DNA of 64,000 bases from Cycas panzhihuaensis (Eukaryota; Cycadophyta): assembly GCA_023213395.1 (NCBI GenBank), contig CM041465.1, positions 204,359,741 to 204,423,740 of the forward strand, given 5' to 3'. Below, piece by piece: positions 1-12,275 of the stretch (its first letter is position 1; each line of letters starts with the position of its first letter). Below the pieces are notes generated by a model. The model saw only the letters and a list, made by a program, of their open reading frames with translations. It searched no databases and was not told the origin of the DNA. The position numbers and the translations under genes are program-made.

Positions 1-26
1 ATACGTTATTAGAGGAAGACGTCCAA

Positions 27-515
27 GTGGCCCAGGCCATTGTGGCTCCGGCGTGCTTGGCTGGCGAGGATGGGATTGGGAAACTATCCCCTCTAGGGGT
101 GATTCCATCGATCCATAACGTTTTGTCTCCACCGAAGCAGCAGGAGAAGGAGGATGAGATGGGGGCAGATATGACCCCACTGTCTATAGGTTTAGGCCTC
201 CATGGGCAAGGGGATGGGGTTGAGGTTACGGAACTGCTTAGTTTGGAGGAACCAGGGCAGTCAGCCCTTGTTTCATTATTACAGCTGACTTTGGCTCAAA
301 AGAAGTTGCCTGATGTTGGAGCAGAGAAGAAGGTCGGGAGACCACTGTCGAAAGTCCAAAGAGAGAAAGAATCGGCTGCCTAGGTAGATCAAGGCATGCA
401 CAGAACTTTAAAGGACTCATTCCTAGAAGGGCCTACCCTTAGATCTAGTACAGCAGGCAGGGAGCCCCCAAAAGGGGAAACTGCTGAAGTTTGGAAACAA
501 AGAAAGAAGCGATGA
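27..515 (+). pseudogene. LINE ORF1 C-terminal part (left copy)
   Basis: C-terminal tail of the LINE ORF1 (RNA-binding, gag-like) protein. It is low-complexity and charged, with no catalytic motif; the DUF4283 and zinc-knuckle parts lie upstream and are seen only in the right arm. One frame is open from 27 to 383 and another carries the tail to a TGA at 513-515. That stop overlaps the ORF2 start codon as ATGA (512-515), which suggests coupled termination and re-initiation. The frame change near 383 is probably a local indel. Confidence 0.75.
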
Positions 516-1351
516 AAATTTTATCATGGAATATTAGTGGCCTTAATGCCTCGTTGAAATAGAGAATCATCAGGGATATGAGAAGTAGACATCAATCAGA
601 TCTGATATTCCTGCAAGAAACCAAATTGAGCAAGGAGAACGGGCCTAAGATTAGGAATAAAATTTGGAAGTTTGTCGAAGGCGTCGAGGTAGACTATGCC
701 CATGGAGTTGGGGGTCTAATGGCTTTATGGAATCCATCTATTTGGTTGGGAGAAATTTTTTTGTTAGAAGAATCTTTCATTTCGGTTCGGTTAACCAATA
801 AAATCAATAATATCACATGGATTGCTACCAATGTGTATGCTCCAAACCTACAAGAAGCCAAAAAGAGGCAATGGGATAGATTGATAGAGGCCCACAAGGA
901 CTGTCGGCTCCCATGGTTGCTGGCGGGCGATTTTAACTCGGCCTTATCCCCTGGGGATAAGAGAGGTGGATCTGGGGGTTGAACTACTAGTATGAGTGAG
1001 TTCAGTGACTTCTTGCATTAGGGGGGGCTGGAGGATGTTAATCTTAGGGGAGCTTCCTTCACCTAGTCTAATAAACGGCAGGGGGATAACCTTATTCAAA
1101 TTAAGCTGGATAGGGTGCTGGTCAATTACGATTGGGCGAGGTGCTTCAAGGATTTCACCCTGAAAGCCTTGCCAAGGACCATCTCTGATCATTCGCCCCT
1201 GTTGATGCAATTCTCAGATCTGGGCAAGTTTATCGGGGGCCCCTTCAGATTTGAATTGATATGGCCGGACCACGATCTTCGTAAAAGGATTGAGGAGTGG
1301 TGGAGCATCGAAATTAAAGGACACGAATGTATAGATTTTCTAAGAAGCTAG
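512..1351 (+). pseudogene. LINE ORF2 endonuclease domain (left copy)
   Basis: AP-like endonuclease of the exonuclease-endonuclease-phosphatase fold, which nicks target DNA to prime reverse transcription. ORF2 starts at ATG 512 with MKILSWNISGLN. Visible catalytic motifs in order are WNISGLN, LQETKLS, NVYAPN, AGDFNSALS, LDRVLVNYDW and SDHSPLL, matching the plant L1 endonuclease order. In-frame stops follow the first 16 codons and occur again near 980 and 1,018, so this copy is broken. The right arm holds the same motifs on the minus strand at about 48,230-49,008. Confidence 0.9.
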
Positions 1352-1404
1352 GCGGGTCAAAAGGAAAGTCAAGGTTTGGAATAAGGAAATTTTCCTAAAC
1401 ATAA

Positions 1405-3007
1405 ATGATCAAAAGGATAAGACCATCGGGACTTGAAAGATACTCGGGAGCGGATTGGCGGCTAAGCGGATCTCGGGGCTGGATAAGGCAGAAGGAGGCG
1501 ACTAAGTCTCTAGATGAGACTCTTATCGAGGAGGAAATTCACTTTGGAGACAAAAATCTAGGGCTTTATGGTTGGCCAAGGAGGCAAATACCGATTCTTT
1601 CATATGACCACAGTAAAACATAGAGCGAATAACAGAATCAGTAAACTTCAAAGAGACGATGGGACAGTAGTTAGCTCGATGGAGGAAATGAAGGAGATGG
1701 CCAGTGATTATTTCAAGGATTTATTCGTGGAACCGCTAGATGGGGACATGGAGTTGATGAAGGAATTCCTTAACAACATCCCCTGTTTGGTGAATGACAC
1801 CCAAAATACTCAGATCACAGCTCCTTTCACCCAGGACGAGGTTACGGCAGCGCTCTTCAATATAAAAGGTACAGGCCCCAGCCCACGGCGGTTTCCCTCC
1901 AGGGTTTTTCCAAGAATACTGGGATATTATTAAGGGGGATCTTATGGAAGCACTTCAGGAGTTTTATGTAAACAGAAAGATCTTGCAAGAGTGACAGACT
2001 ACCTTCCTGGTCCTCATTCCCAAAAAAGAGGGCGCAAGTAGGATGGAAGATTTCTGCCCTATTAGCCTTTGCAATGTTAAATACAAAATCATAACCAAAG
2101 TTACGGTTAATAGATTAAAGAAAATTATGCCAAACATTATCTCCCATAACCAAGATGGGTTTCTTGGGGAAAACGGATCTACGATGGTTATATCGTTGTG
2201 CATGAGACTATTCACTCTGCGGATAAAGGAAAGAGCTGCGATGCTCATCAAGATTGATCTCACAAAGGCCTTTGATAGGGTCTCTGGGAGTGTTTGCTTT
2301 CATTGCTGAGGGCTTTTGGCTTTGGGGAGACTTGGCGATCATGGATAAAACTCTGCATTGGGAACCCGCAGTTCTCTGTTATCATCAATGGCTCATCTTC
2401 AAGCTTCTTTCTAGGATTCAGGGGGTTGAGGCAGGGGGACCCTCTCTCTCCTTTTTTGTTTATTACGATGGCTAAGTTGTTGGGCAGATCTTTGGAGTCT
2501 ATGAGGGGACAAGGGGTCATATATGGCATTAAACCGACATCGAGGATGGACAATGTGGCCCATCATCAATTCGTGGACGACAATATCTTCCTTGGAAAGG
2601 CTGCTATAAGAGAGGCTACCAATTTTAAAGAGATTTTGGGCCATTTCGAAAAGGCCACGAATCAAAAGATAAACTTGAATAAGAGTAATGTCTTCTTTAT
2701 AAACACCCAAGGACATATTCAAGGCAAAACCAGTAGAATCCTGGAGATAAGCATCAAAAAGCTCGCCACAACTTATCTTGGGCTGCCACTCTTTGTTAGG
2801 AAGATGTCCAAGGACATGTGGAATCCCCTCATAGACAGGTTGCAAAGGAAGTTGGCTGGCTGGAAAAGGGCCCTCTTAAGTCAAGCTGGTAAGCTCCAGC
2901 TTGTTGCCTCTACACTGCAAAGCATCCCAATCTTCTGGATGTCCATTTTTAGGGTCCCGGCGGGTGTCTCAGACACCATAGAATCTATTCAGAAGAGATT
3001 CCTTTAG
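1405..3007 (+). pseudogene. LINE ORF2 reverse transcriptase (left copy)
   Basis: Non-LTR reverse transcriptase that copies the LINE RNA at the nicked target. Motifs seen are FFHMTTVKHRANNRI (linker), LIPKKEGASRMEDFCPISL, HNQDGF, the GLRQGDPLSPFLF block and the active site FVDD at 2,570-2,581, followed by INLNKS and YLGLPL. The frame is split into at least four pieces (1,405-1,623, 1,568-1,933, 2,043-2,309, 2,294-3,007) by single-base shifts, and a TGA replaces Trp at about 1,992. The catalytic Asp pair is intact. Confidence 0.92.
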
Positions 3008-3193
3008 TTGGGGGCTGAGAACAAAGACAGGATACACTTGGTCAGCTGGAATAAAGTCTGTATGCCAAAATGGACCGGAGGCCTAAATTTGAGAAGACTT
3101 TCCCTCTTTAACACAGCATTAGGGGCAAAGATGGGCTAGCATTTACTAAAAGGTGGGGAAAGGCTTTGGGAAAAGATCCTAACTAGAAAATAT

Positions 3194-3896
3194 GTGCAAG
3201 GAGGTTCTCTCGTAGGTAATGATGTATCTCAGGTTGGATCAACTATATGGAGGAGTATCCTTAAAGCTTGGAAAGCTATAAGAAATGGTCTGAAATGGAG
3301 ACTAGGTGATGGGAACTCCATAAGATTTTGGGAGGATGCATGGTGTTGTGACAAAGCGCTCAAGGATTACCCTGACCTGGCACCCATTATGGATCCTTGT
3401 GTCAGGTCTTTCGGTAGATATATCAAGGATTATTGGATAAGCGGAAAAACAGATTTGGAAGTCCTAGCGGTAGTGGAAATCCAAGGAGAAAGTCAAGTTC
3501 ATCAAGAAGGCCTTAATAAGATCAAGGATTACAGGCAAGTGTTACATCCCTAGAGCTGCTTCGTTGGACTGGGTTGTGTGGCCCGTGAGCTCATCTGGTG
3601 ACTATACTGCTAAACAAGGATATCACTACCTATGTGAAACAAGAGGGGATCAGAGTAACCCTATCCTCGAAGGGGTCTGGAAGCTCCCTATCATTCCCAA
3701 GATCGCAGTATTCTGGTGGACCTGCCTAAGAAACAAAATTCTTACAGTTGACAATCTAAAAAGAAGAGGCTTTATAATGGCTAATAGATGTACCTTATGC
3801 TGCTCAGAAGAGGAATCCTTGGACCACATTCTTCTTGAGTGCTCTTACACAAGGGAGGTGTGGAGGATGATGTTAGGAAAGCTAGAGGTAAGTTAG
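3194..3896 (+). pseudogene. LINE ORF2 zf-RVT region (left copy)
   Basis: Region between RT and RNase H. It carries the linker typical of plant L1 (WRLGDGNSIRFWEDAW) and then the zf-RVT zinc-binding domain, with KIAVFWWTCLRNKI, then CTLCCSEEESLDHILLEC and VWRMML. The C-x2-C...H...C spacing is that of the zf-RVT family. Two frames (3,194-3,553 and 3,564-3,896) are joined by a frameshift near 3,555. The right-arm equivalent is about 45,650-46,334 on the minus strand. Confidence 0.88.
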
Positions 3897-3956
3897 ACAT
3901 TTTCGGAAAAGCTCACGACCTTTGGTGGCTTTGGATAAGCCCATTCGGAGCGAACA

Positions 3957-4688
3957 TTGAATCTATGTCGGAAGAGTGCACTCCCGATCTTAGCCTGGAA
4001 CATATGGAAAGAGAGGAATCGTAGAATTTTTAAGGCGAATCAGATAGATCAGATAACTATTTTCAATAGAATTTGTACAGACATAAGGGAGACTGTCAGA
4101 AACGTCAAAGAAAAGCGTATGACCCCATCAGAGAATAGGATTCTGAGCAAATGGGGAATAGAACCTACTTTCGAGGTTGTACAGCCCAAATGCAGTAGGT
4201 GGCTACCTCCCGAGGAGCCCTGGATCAAAATAAACTTTGATGGGGCAGCGAAAGGGAATCCTGGGGACATTGGGGGAGGGGGTATCTGTAGGGACCACAC
4301 TGGGACCCCAATCTGGGCCTATGCGAAATTCTATGATTGCCAAACAAATCATTATGCTGAGATGCATGCCATGCTTAAAGCTATTGATCTTGCTGTGGAA
4401 GGAAATTTTCAAAGATTGGTAATTGAGGGGGACTCCGAGGTTGTGGTAAAAATACTGAAAGAAGAGGCTCTCCCGGATTGGAGATACCAACCCTTATTCA
4501 ACGATGCCAAGGAAATCATTAAGGGGCTAGCAGAAGTCCGTATAAGGCATACTTTGAGAGAAGGAAATAAGCCAGCTGATTTTCTGGCTAACTGGGGAGT
4601 GAGACACAGGATAGGCCAAGTATGGATGATTGATTTCCCTAAGGACCTCATGGTTCTGATAGAGAAGGATATGATCTGCATTAGCTAG
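3957..4688 (+). pseudogene. LINE ORF2 RNase H domain (left copy)
   Basis: Open frame of 243 codons that forms the C-terminal end of ORF2 and ends in TAG at 4,686-4,688. RNase H degrades the RNA strand of RNA:DNA hybrids. Acidic residues appear in the expected contexts: INFDGAAKGNPG (first Asp), NHYAEMHAML (Glu), IEGDSEVVVKIL (Asp) and REGNKPADFLANWG (last Asp). This layout matches the archaea-like RNase H domain known as a C-terminal addition in part of the plant L1 elements. It is the least damaged part of the left copy, but translation would depend on the broken upstream ORF2. Confidence 0.9.
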
Positions 4689-4843
4689 CCGTGGGGCTTA
4701 TCCTGGCACCTAGCTCTCTGGCTTAGATCGTGGGGCTGTCATGGTCATATATTATCTGGATGCACTTCACTTCTTGATGTAATAGGTTGTGGGATCCTCT
4801 TTCAAACCCACTAAAATTCATTTTATCTAATAAAAAAAAAAAA
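4689..4843 (+). other. LINE 3' UTR and poly(A) tail (left copy)
   Basis: A short 3' UTR of about 140 bp after the ORF2 stop contains two GTGGGGCT repeats (around 4,691 and 4,730). It ends in TTATCTAATA and an A12 tract at 4,832-4,843. This is the usual end of a target-primed LINE insertion. Confidence 0.85.
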
Positions 4844-4859
4844 GGTAAGAAGTACCGAT
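4842..4859 (+). repeat. LINE target-site duplication, 3' copy (left arm)
   Basis: AAGGTAAGAAGTACCGAT directly follows the poly(A). It is the reverse complement of the duplications flanking the right-arm LINE (44,667-44,684 and 50,990-51,007). The 5' partner of this arm lies outside the window. Confidence 0.85.
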
Positions 4860-7800
4860 TTGATGTATTGATCCATGTAGACCTCTTGATCCTCAGGAAG
4901 CTAAAACTAATGCTAAAAAGTTATAAATCAACTTGTAATCTTATAAAAAATAATAAATATCATCAAAAAATACTCAAATATATTAAATTAAGATGAAAAA
5001 TTAGCTCAAAAAATATCATAAACGTGTCTAATTAGGGTTGAAATAGGGCCTTGACTTAGAGAGTTTTAAACACATATAAAATAGTGTCAAAATAATATGA
5101 AACTAGTTCTAATATGTAGATCTCTAAAAATCCTTTTTGATGGTTCTTACGGTTTGAAAAATAGAGCTATAACAGTCCAGTTATTAAAGAAATACCAAAG
5201 AGACTCGTATAAGGTAAGTGAAATAAACTCAATAAATAAAGGTCAACTTTAACCTATTCAAATACTATGAAAATATACTTAAAATAAGTAAAGTATGGCA
5301 CCAGGTTAAAGAGCTCTAAAATATGAATCCAACGAGTCTAATTTTATGAAAAACTGATACTCTAGTGTGAAGTTATAACAAAAAAGGCAAATTGTCCTCT
5401 TTAGAGAAAAATCAAAATGAAAAAAAACAATGATTAGGACCATTAGCCCCTTATTGAATAAGGCCAAGGTCACATGGGACCTGATAAGATCAATAGCTAA
5501 GAACCCAAGGGGGCTAGGACTAAAAAATTTATCAAATATAGAAAATAAATTTTGATTAATCATAAACTATATAAAACAGTTTATAAACTTTTGAAATTTG
5601 CTAAGAGCATGGTCATATGGGCCAAAACATGACCAGGGGCTAGAGCTGAAGGGTAAAAATTATAAAATATAACTTTATTAAACATAAACTTTAGAAAAAA
5701 ATTAAATTAAATTAAAAAATAATCAAATTTTAATCAACGTCGTAAGTTTATGATTGTTGAAAGAGACCCTTTCACTCCAGAGATGATATCTCAGCGACCG
5801 GTGGATGAAATTTCGAACCTTTATGGCATTGGAAAGTAGACTTAGAGCTAGATAGAATGAGCATACATATATTATAGTTTCATCAATCGATGAAGGAGCA
5901 CCAATCGATCAAAATTAAGACAAACTTATTGGTCTAAAAAACATTTAAAAATAGAGTTATAATCACTTAAAATTAATTCAAATCCTAAAAAACAAATTAC
6001 TTTCAAACTCTTAAGATTATTCAAGTGAATATTATTTAGTTGCATCTCATAAGCATGCCATCTCTTCCTTTGTTTCTTCATTGGCAGTCGAGTAGGTGTT
6101 ATATAAGAAATTATCACAAGCCATATAATAATGATACAACCAACAACAAAGAATCGAAGGCCCAAATTACTCAAAAAAATTACGAGTTATACAATAAAAA
6201 ACCCCCTAAAACAGAAATAATACTTACTGATTCTACGAACAATCAAAATCAACCAAGTAATAAGGAATGTGGCCTCTGAGATGAATAAAATAACTAAGGA
6301 ATATGGCCAGCAATTTGTACCAATTAACCACTTGATCTTCTTATTAAAATCGAAATAAAGCCTTTGATCTAAAGAAAGCGTGAGGTGACTAGTCCTCTAT
6401 TATTCCGTGTCACAATGTTATAAAATTCAAATTCATTAGAAAATGTATCTAGAGCACAAGTATCGTTTGATGCCAAGGATAGAAATAGAGTAGAAACTAG
6501 ATGTTAGAAATGATGTGCCACCAACAATTGAAACAAATGTTAAGTAGAAGTCATCATAATTACTACGGAAGAAGTTTTTAAGGATTTCAAGGGTCATCAA
6601 GCTGGGATATCCTTGGGTTTTCAGCCAACTTCAACCCAAATAAGATATATATTTTTTACCAAAAAAATATTAAATAAAGAACGTGAAAGAAAGCAAGAAT
6701 CCTTAGTTGTGCCCAAGGTCTATTAGTATTGAGACCTTGGAGCCAAGGAAAATGTTGAACAACAAGCTTATATTCTAGGAATTTAGATTGCATCAACCCA
6801 GAATGATACATGCATAATCTTCTCTCTAAGGTGGTTCAGGACCATATAATCTACATACTATTGAAGAGATGCCTCTAGAGCTTTCAAAGCCTACTTTAAG
6901 AATCAATTTTTCTTCCACAACCAGGTCGTGTTTGATCACCCCCAGTTTTACTTTTGGCTTTGCTCTATAAGCCCATGCCTAAGAGACACTCAACACTCAA
7001 TTTTGTGACTGTGAATCATCTATTAATAGATAGGTTTCCTGAGTTTGTTGGAAGTCGTAGCACTAGTTTAAAATTTTTGATGGGAGTGATGGACAGTCCC
7101 TTATCTTTACACAATCTAAATTGTGCCCCACTCTTGCGATGTCGTCAACCAAAATTTAGCCTCTGTGGACCAAATAATATCCAAATGGGATGCCCACTCA
7201 GGTAATCAACTATTTTAGGTTGACTAAAAAGAGATTGCCGAGTATATCAATGAGGTTAATCTATGACAATTAATGATTATGATATCGTTAGACAATATTC
7301 GACCTATGGTTTCCTTTTAACACCACACCCCATGCAACCTCCAAAATCAGGCAGAGATATAGATTAGCTTGATTGGCTTCAAGTTATGTTTAGATTTCAA
7401 AAAGACAATGTGGAAAATTGGAGGGAGACGAGAGTGATTCCAGAAATGCGCATAGAGGAAGTGGTTAAAAGACATGAATATCACATAGAGGGCGCACCAA
7501 CGTCCAAGTTAAAGCCCAACCTTGAGTCAACAAACACTTCAAGAAGGGGTATACTACTACACTGAAAGATATATCACAACTTGTGTATCACAAATAATAA
7601 AAAAATAAAGACAAAACACTAGAGTGATACACTAACTATTTAAAGGGCTCATGCCTCCACAACAGAGGAAATTGAATATAAATATTATAAATTGATTGAC
7701 AAATAATGGAGAAATAATTAAATAAAAAATATTTATATATAAACTCATAAAAACTTGGTAAAGCAATGATGACTGGTATATAGAAGGCTAACTTTAGAGA

Positions 7801-7944
7801 GGGAGATCTCTTTTCAATGAAGATGAAATTCTAAATCGTTCTTTCTACTAAGTGGATCGATGTCGAGTCTAACGAGCATCATATATGTTGCACTTTCATT
7901 GAATGTATGAGAAGCTAGATGCATAAATAATTATCAACCAAAAT
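4860..7944 (-). other. Copia-A long 5' leader (left arm), non-coding
   Basis: About 3.1 kb of AT-rich sequence between the LINE insertion point and the Copia-A primer-binding site. Short open frames occur but none resembles a known protein, and none is conserved as a long frame between the arms. In element order (minus strand) it is the sequence downstream of the PBS and upstream of gag, so it is an unusually long leader. The mirror is 41,582-44,666. Confidence 0.6.
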
Positions 7945-7958
7945 AGCTCGATACCAAA
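7945..7958 (-). promoter_or_regulatory. Copia-A primer-binding site (left arm)
   Basis: AGCTCGATACCAAA is the reverse complement of a tRNA-iMet primer-binding site with one base missing, compared with the intact TGGTATCAGAGC in the right arm at 41,570-41,581. It lies next to the LTR end. Confidence 0.8.
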
Positions 7959-8281
7959 TGTTAGAACTATAACGAGAGCAAAGTGGAGTAGGTAAACTTA
8001 AATCAATCCATTATAGAAATCATATGCAAATATTTCATTATATTCAAGCCATTATAAGAGTATACATCAATATTCCATTGAGATGGTGGTGTTAAAGAAC
8101 ACCGGGTTTAGAACCCCATAGAATATATACTTATGAGGGAGGAAGAAACCTCCTCAACCTCTAGAATTCAAAATAATATAAAATAATGTACAACTTAACA
8201 TTAAAATAAACTTACCTAACTTACCATTAAAGCTTGTGTGCTACATATTTCCAATGTAGGGTCATGTGGTGAACATTAACC
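7959..8281 (-). repeat. Copia-A 5' LTR (left arm)
   Basis: An LTR of about 323 bp on the minus strand. Its sampled sequence is identical to the right-arm 5' LTR (41,240-41,567), and it is clearly homologous to the 3' LTR at 52,325-52,655. It ends ...TAACA next to the PBS. It contains a TATA-like AGTATATATTC and a TGGTGTTCTTTAACACC inverted block. Confidence 0.88.
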
Positions 8282-8283
8282 TA

Positions 8284-8335
8284 AAGTATATATTTTCATG
8301 TTTTAAAAGTATGTATGCATCATACTTTATATAAT
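8284..8335 (-). repeat. 52-bp flanking repeat outside Copia-A 5' LTR (left arm)
   Basis: Mirror of 41,188-41,239. The same 52 bp recur right after the Copia-A 3' LTR at 52,656-52,707 with two mismatches. This is far longer than the 5-bp target duplication of copia integrase. Confidence 0.8.
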
Positions 8336-9121
8336 ATCCAAGTTTTATGCATTTATCTATACTAAGAAAGCCTTAATGGACATGGTCAATCCTCTTGACT
8401 CTAAGCAATTAGCCTTATGCTACTAATTTCTTATGATGGATCTTACTTTTGCTTTCCTAATTCTAGATCAACTTTGTATATTGAATAGAGTGTTTTTTAT
8501 TAGACTTGCTTGCTAATGATTAACATGCTGCTATAACTTATTCAAACTTATAAACTAAGAGCCATTACCTTTTTCTTTATTTCTTTTGAGGGGAGGACTC
8601 AAATATACTTTCAATAAAGCTTATAAGGTGATTTAGAGTTTGGAGTTTCTATAGTGACCTCTAGAGGTTAGTAGAAAATTTGAGAGTTTATGATAACTAT
8701 AATACTCCTCACAAAAATAATTATACTTCCTCTCACAATGTTCAAATTGAATAAATTTAATTTAATTGAAATTATATTATAATTACCTCATAACCCCCCC
8801 AAACCCCACCTTGTGGGAAAAAAAAAAGTAATATCAATTAGATGTTAATGGCTTGCAGGGTGGTTAATACAAGTTAAGGTAGTAGATACTTGGAATTTTA
8901 AGAAGGGGCGTAATGATAGGCCCAAATTAAATTCCTTATATCTCTAATAACTTTTATAAAAGAACAGATGGTGTTATAGCTCAAAGTTTATAGTGTAAGT
9001 GCACTCAAGTCGATTATGCAATTAGTTTTGATGAATTTGATCATCCAAACTTATGAAATTATCCATTTGGATTAGAGGCCTTTATTAGATAAGATTATGT
9101 TTTGATGTTGCTTATAAAATC
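8336..9121. other. Unassigned AT-rich spacer (left arm)
   Basis: About 0.8 kb between the Copia-A flank and the Copia-B 3' LTR. I see no coding signal. It has a C-run/A-run tract near 8,798-8,828 that pairs as CCCAC/GTGGG and is mirrored at about 40,693-40,728. It may be older target DNA or an unrecognised element. Confidence 0.5.
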
Positions 9122-9570
9122 TGTAGAAAGAATGCACATGCACAATGTCATCATAGGATCTCATAATAAGCAAATATAAACAACAACATGACCTTGCACA
9201 TATACACAGTTAACGGTGGAAAACCCCTTCTAGGGAAGAAAAACTACCTCCTAAAGTTGTAGTTTTATTAAGAAAATTTGAGAAACAAAAAACCATTTAC
9301 ATAAACCACCTAACAGAAACCGGCCTTTGTAAAAGGCATTTAGATGACCCTCTAGATTGTCGAATTACCTCCTTGAATCTAGGAGAAGAATTTATATAAA
9401 GAAAGGTTCGTTGAAATGCAGTTCTGCATTTCAACCACCTTCCACATAAGATTAAATAATAAACACTAAAGTTAAACATTATAATAACTTAAATACAAAT
9501 TTAGACATGTGACTTAAATATAAACTTTAAAAAAGAACATAAAAGTTATATTACATTAATATTCCTAACA
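9122..9570 (-). repeat. Copia-B 3' LTR (left arm)
   Basis: On the minus strand the LTR starts TGTTAGGAATATTAATG at 9,570, right after a polypurine tract (AAAGGGGGA, minus strand). It contains a TATA box at about 9,392-9,399 and a perfect palindrome at 9,410-9,435. The inner edge is fixed by the PPT. The outer edge near 9,122 (...TCTACA) is an estimate because no 5' LTR is available to align. Confidence 0.75.
9410..9435. promoter_or_regulatory. 26-bp palindrome in Copia-B LTR promoter (left arm)
   Basis: Perfect 12-bp arms (GTTGAAATGCAG and its complement) with a 2-base spacer. It lies about 12 bp from the TATA box of the LTR and is identical in the right arm (40,081-40,106). It could be a dimer-binding site or a cruciform/hairpin. 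Confidence 0.65.
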
Positions 9571-12182
9571 TCCCCCTTTAATGTAAACTTTTATGCTATA
9601 GAAAAATAAGGTCTTCATCATGGTGATCCCCCTTTGATGGAGACTTCTTTTATCTGTAACAAATCTTGTAGATTTAGAAACTTTACTTCAGTTAAAGACT
9701 TCGTAAGTATGTTAGCAATCTGTAGATCTGTTGGACAATAAGACAAGGAAATAAGATTATCAGTAACTAAATTACGAATAAAATGATGATGTAATTCAAT
9801 ATGTTTAGTCCTAGAATGTGAAACAGGATTTGTAGCTATAGTAGTTGCACCTTGATTATCAACTTTAAGTTCAATGGAAGAGTTTAGAGATAGACTAATT
9901 TCATTTAGTAAAGATTTGAACCAAAGTGCTTCTTTGCTGGCTTCAACAAGTGCACGATATTCAGCTTCAATTGTTGATAAAGCTAGTGCCTGAATTTTCT
10001 TACTAGACCAAGTAATAGATAGGGAATCTATAAAAAATACATAACCTGGAGTAGATTTTCGATCATTTATATCACCTGCCCAATCTGAATCAATATATCT
10101 AGTTAAAGTTAGAGGTTTATTGCAAAAATTATAAGTTAAACCATAAAAAACAGTATGCTTTAGATATCGTAAGATACGTTTAGCAGCTTTCTAATAACAT
10201 TCATGTGGCTATTGTATATAGTGTGAACATAAAGCGACAGCATAGGAAATGTCAGGGCAGGTGTGAGTTAGATAAATAAGACTACCAATTAGTTGTCTAT
10301 ATAATATAGGGTCATATAAAGGTGATGAATAATCGAGATAGTTTGACTCGATTGTAATGGATTTGATCTGGTTTAGCATTTTCCATGTTAAACTACTGAA
10401 TTAAATTTAGAATATACTTAGGTTGAGATATAGTTATGTTTGAATGATGTTGATAAATTTGTAAACCAATAAAGTAATGTAGTAGATCTAAATCGGTCAT
10501 TTTAATTTGTTCATTAAAGTAGATTTTAAATGATGAATATTATTAGTTGATGATCCAAAGAATGATAATGTTATCAACATAGAGGATTAAAATTGTAAGA
10601 TTTTCATTTTCACATTTAAAATAAAGATTTGGATCACTAATACATCTAGTATATCCAATGTGAATTAAATAGTCATCTACTTTAATATACCAAGCTCGAG
10701 GAGCTTATTTTAAACCATAAATGGATTTCTTAAGTTTGCAGACTAAATTAGGATTTTTAATAAAGTTAGGTGGCTGAGACATGTAGATCTCTTCTTTGAG
10801 ATCACCGTTCAAGAAAGCATCCTTGACATCCATTTGGTGGATTTCCTAACCAAACTTGGCTGCTAGAGCAATAATTATTTTAATTGTGTTCATCTTTGCA
10901 ATAGGGGTAAAGGTTTCATTATAATCTATGTCATTTATTTACGAAAATCCTTTTGCAATAAGACGAGCTTTATATTTTTCAACTGCGCTTGTTGAGTTAT
11001 ATTTGATTCTATAAACCCATTTACAGTCAACTACATTTTTCCCAGGTAGGAGAGGCGAGATCTAAGTTGAATTTTTAATTAAAGTATCAAATTCGGTTTG
11101 TATAGCATCTGCTATACGGTGATTGTTGCTAGCTTGTTTAAATGTTACGGGATCATTATTGTCCATTATTTTGCCATTAAGGCAAAGTTAGCATGTAGTT
11201 TTTGGGCACATATGCGTCTGGTATCTGTAGGATTACCTACATTAGATCAAACATCAGCAAGCGTTTTCATTGTCCAAATAGGTTGCTTGTTAATAATCGT
11301 CAAGGTACAGTTGATTTGATGAACTAACACGAAGGGAAGGATCTATTTCAAGAGGGTTCGGATAGAGTCCAATTTTGGACTTGAGTTAATAAGGATTCTA
11401 TAACTTCCAAATCAGCATGTTTGTCAGATGGGTCAACCAAATAAGTGTTGGTTAACAAACTTTCAATGGGAAGTTCTACATAAGTAGATGTTGAAGAAGA
11501 TCCTTCTTCATCAAATATTACATTATGCAAAATAAAAATTTGATGTGTGACTAGATCCAAAAGTCTATAAGTTTTACTCTTCGTTGTATCCAACGAAGAT
11601 GTATTTTGACTTTTGGGTCTCATTTTTTACATTTTTCTTTACAGATGTGTCCCCATACAATACTGCCAAAGATTTGTAAATGATTAACAGATGGTTTTCT
11701 TCCAGACCATTTTTGTTTTGGAGTAACGTTGTGTAGACTTTTGCTAGGTAAATAATTTAATAAATAGTTATAGCAGTTAATTGCTTCTGCTCATAATTTT
11801 AGATCTAGATTCTTTGCATGTAATATGCAACAAGTCATCTCAACAAGAGGACGATTTTTGCATTTAGCAACACTGTTTTGTTGAGGTGTGTATGCAACGG
11901 AATGCTGGAACCGAATTCCATGTGATTTACAGAAAGAAGTGAATTTTCCACTTAAATATTCCTTTACATTACCAAATCAAAATATTTTGATTTTTAAATT
12001 TGATTGATTTTCAACTAGTATTTTGTATTCAACAAAAATGTTAAATATTTGACTACATATTTTAAGCATGTAAACCCAATATTTTCTTAAATAATCATCT
12101 TTAAATATAACAAAATAATGAGAACTTGAGTATGATGTTACATAAAAAGGTCCACATATATCAGAGTGAATAAGTTCAAGTG
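9571..12182 (-). pseudogene. Copia-B integrase, RT and RNase H (left arm)
   Basis: The 3' half of a Ty1/copia polyprotein, read right to left. The integrase core lies near 11,600-12,180, followed by a linker and then the RT with [49 protein letters not shown] and YRQLIGSLIYLT. RNase H has STIEAEYRAL, KVDNQGATTIA and SRTKHIELHHHFI near 9,700-10,020. The RT active site reads YVDN at 10,570-10,581 (second Asp lost), identically in both arms, so the defect is real. Many stops and shifts break the frame. The front part of the same element resumes at 20,483 beyond Copia-C. Confidence 0.88.
12178..12182. repeat. 5-bp target duplication of Copia-C (left arm)
   Basis: AAGTG flanks Copia-C on both sides, at 12,178-12,182 and 20,483-20,487. 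It matches CACTT at 29,045-29,049 and 37,337-37,341 in the right arm. A 5-bp duplication is standard for copia integrase and shows that Copia-C inserted into Copia-B. Confidence 0.92.
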
Positions 12183-12259
12183 TGATGGAGCCGGAGGAGT
12201 AGAGCAGGACATCACAACGTTCTCATATTGAGTACAACGGCAATTTCCAATAGAGTGGC

Positions 12260-12275
12260 GGTGTTAATTAACACC
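12260..12275. promoter_or_regulatory. Promoter-proximal palindrome in Copia-C LTR
   Basis: GGTGTTAATTAACACC lies about 20-30 bp downstream of the TATA box, where transcription of the LTR should start. It is present in all four Copia-C LTR copies, with the 29,050-29,371 copy slightly eroded. A related block is in the Copia-A LTRs. Confidence 0.6.

Larger units (their letters stand above)
1..4843 (+). mobile_element. L1-type LINE, left-arm copy (5' end outside window)
   Basis: A plant L1-clade non-LTR retrotransposon: the 3' end of ORF1, then ORF2 with AP-like endonuclease, reverse transcriptase, zf-RVT zinc-binding region and RNase H, then a short 3' UTR and a poly(A) tract of about 12 A. It is the mirror of the copy at 44,685-50,989, where the whole element and both target-site duplications are visible. 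Here the reading frame is cut by more frameshifts and stops than on the right, for example a TGA where the right copy has a Trp codon at about 1,992. Such one-arm lesions look like sequence errors. Confidence 0.93.

Noticed and set aside
2411-2845. A 144-codon frame antisense to the LINE RT (and its identical mirror at 46,677-47,111)
   Set aside because: It is a shadow of the RT coding strand. Its conservation between arms only reflects the duplication, and it has no recognisable domain.
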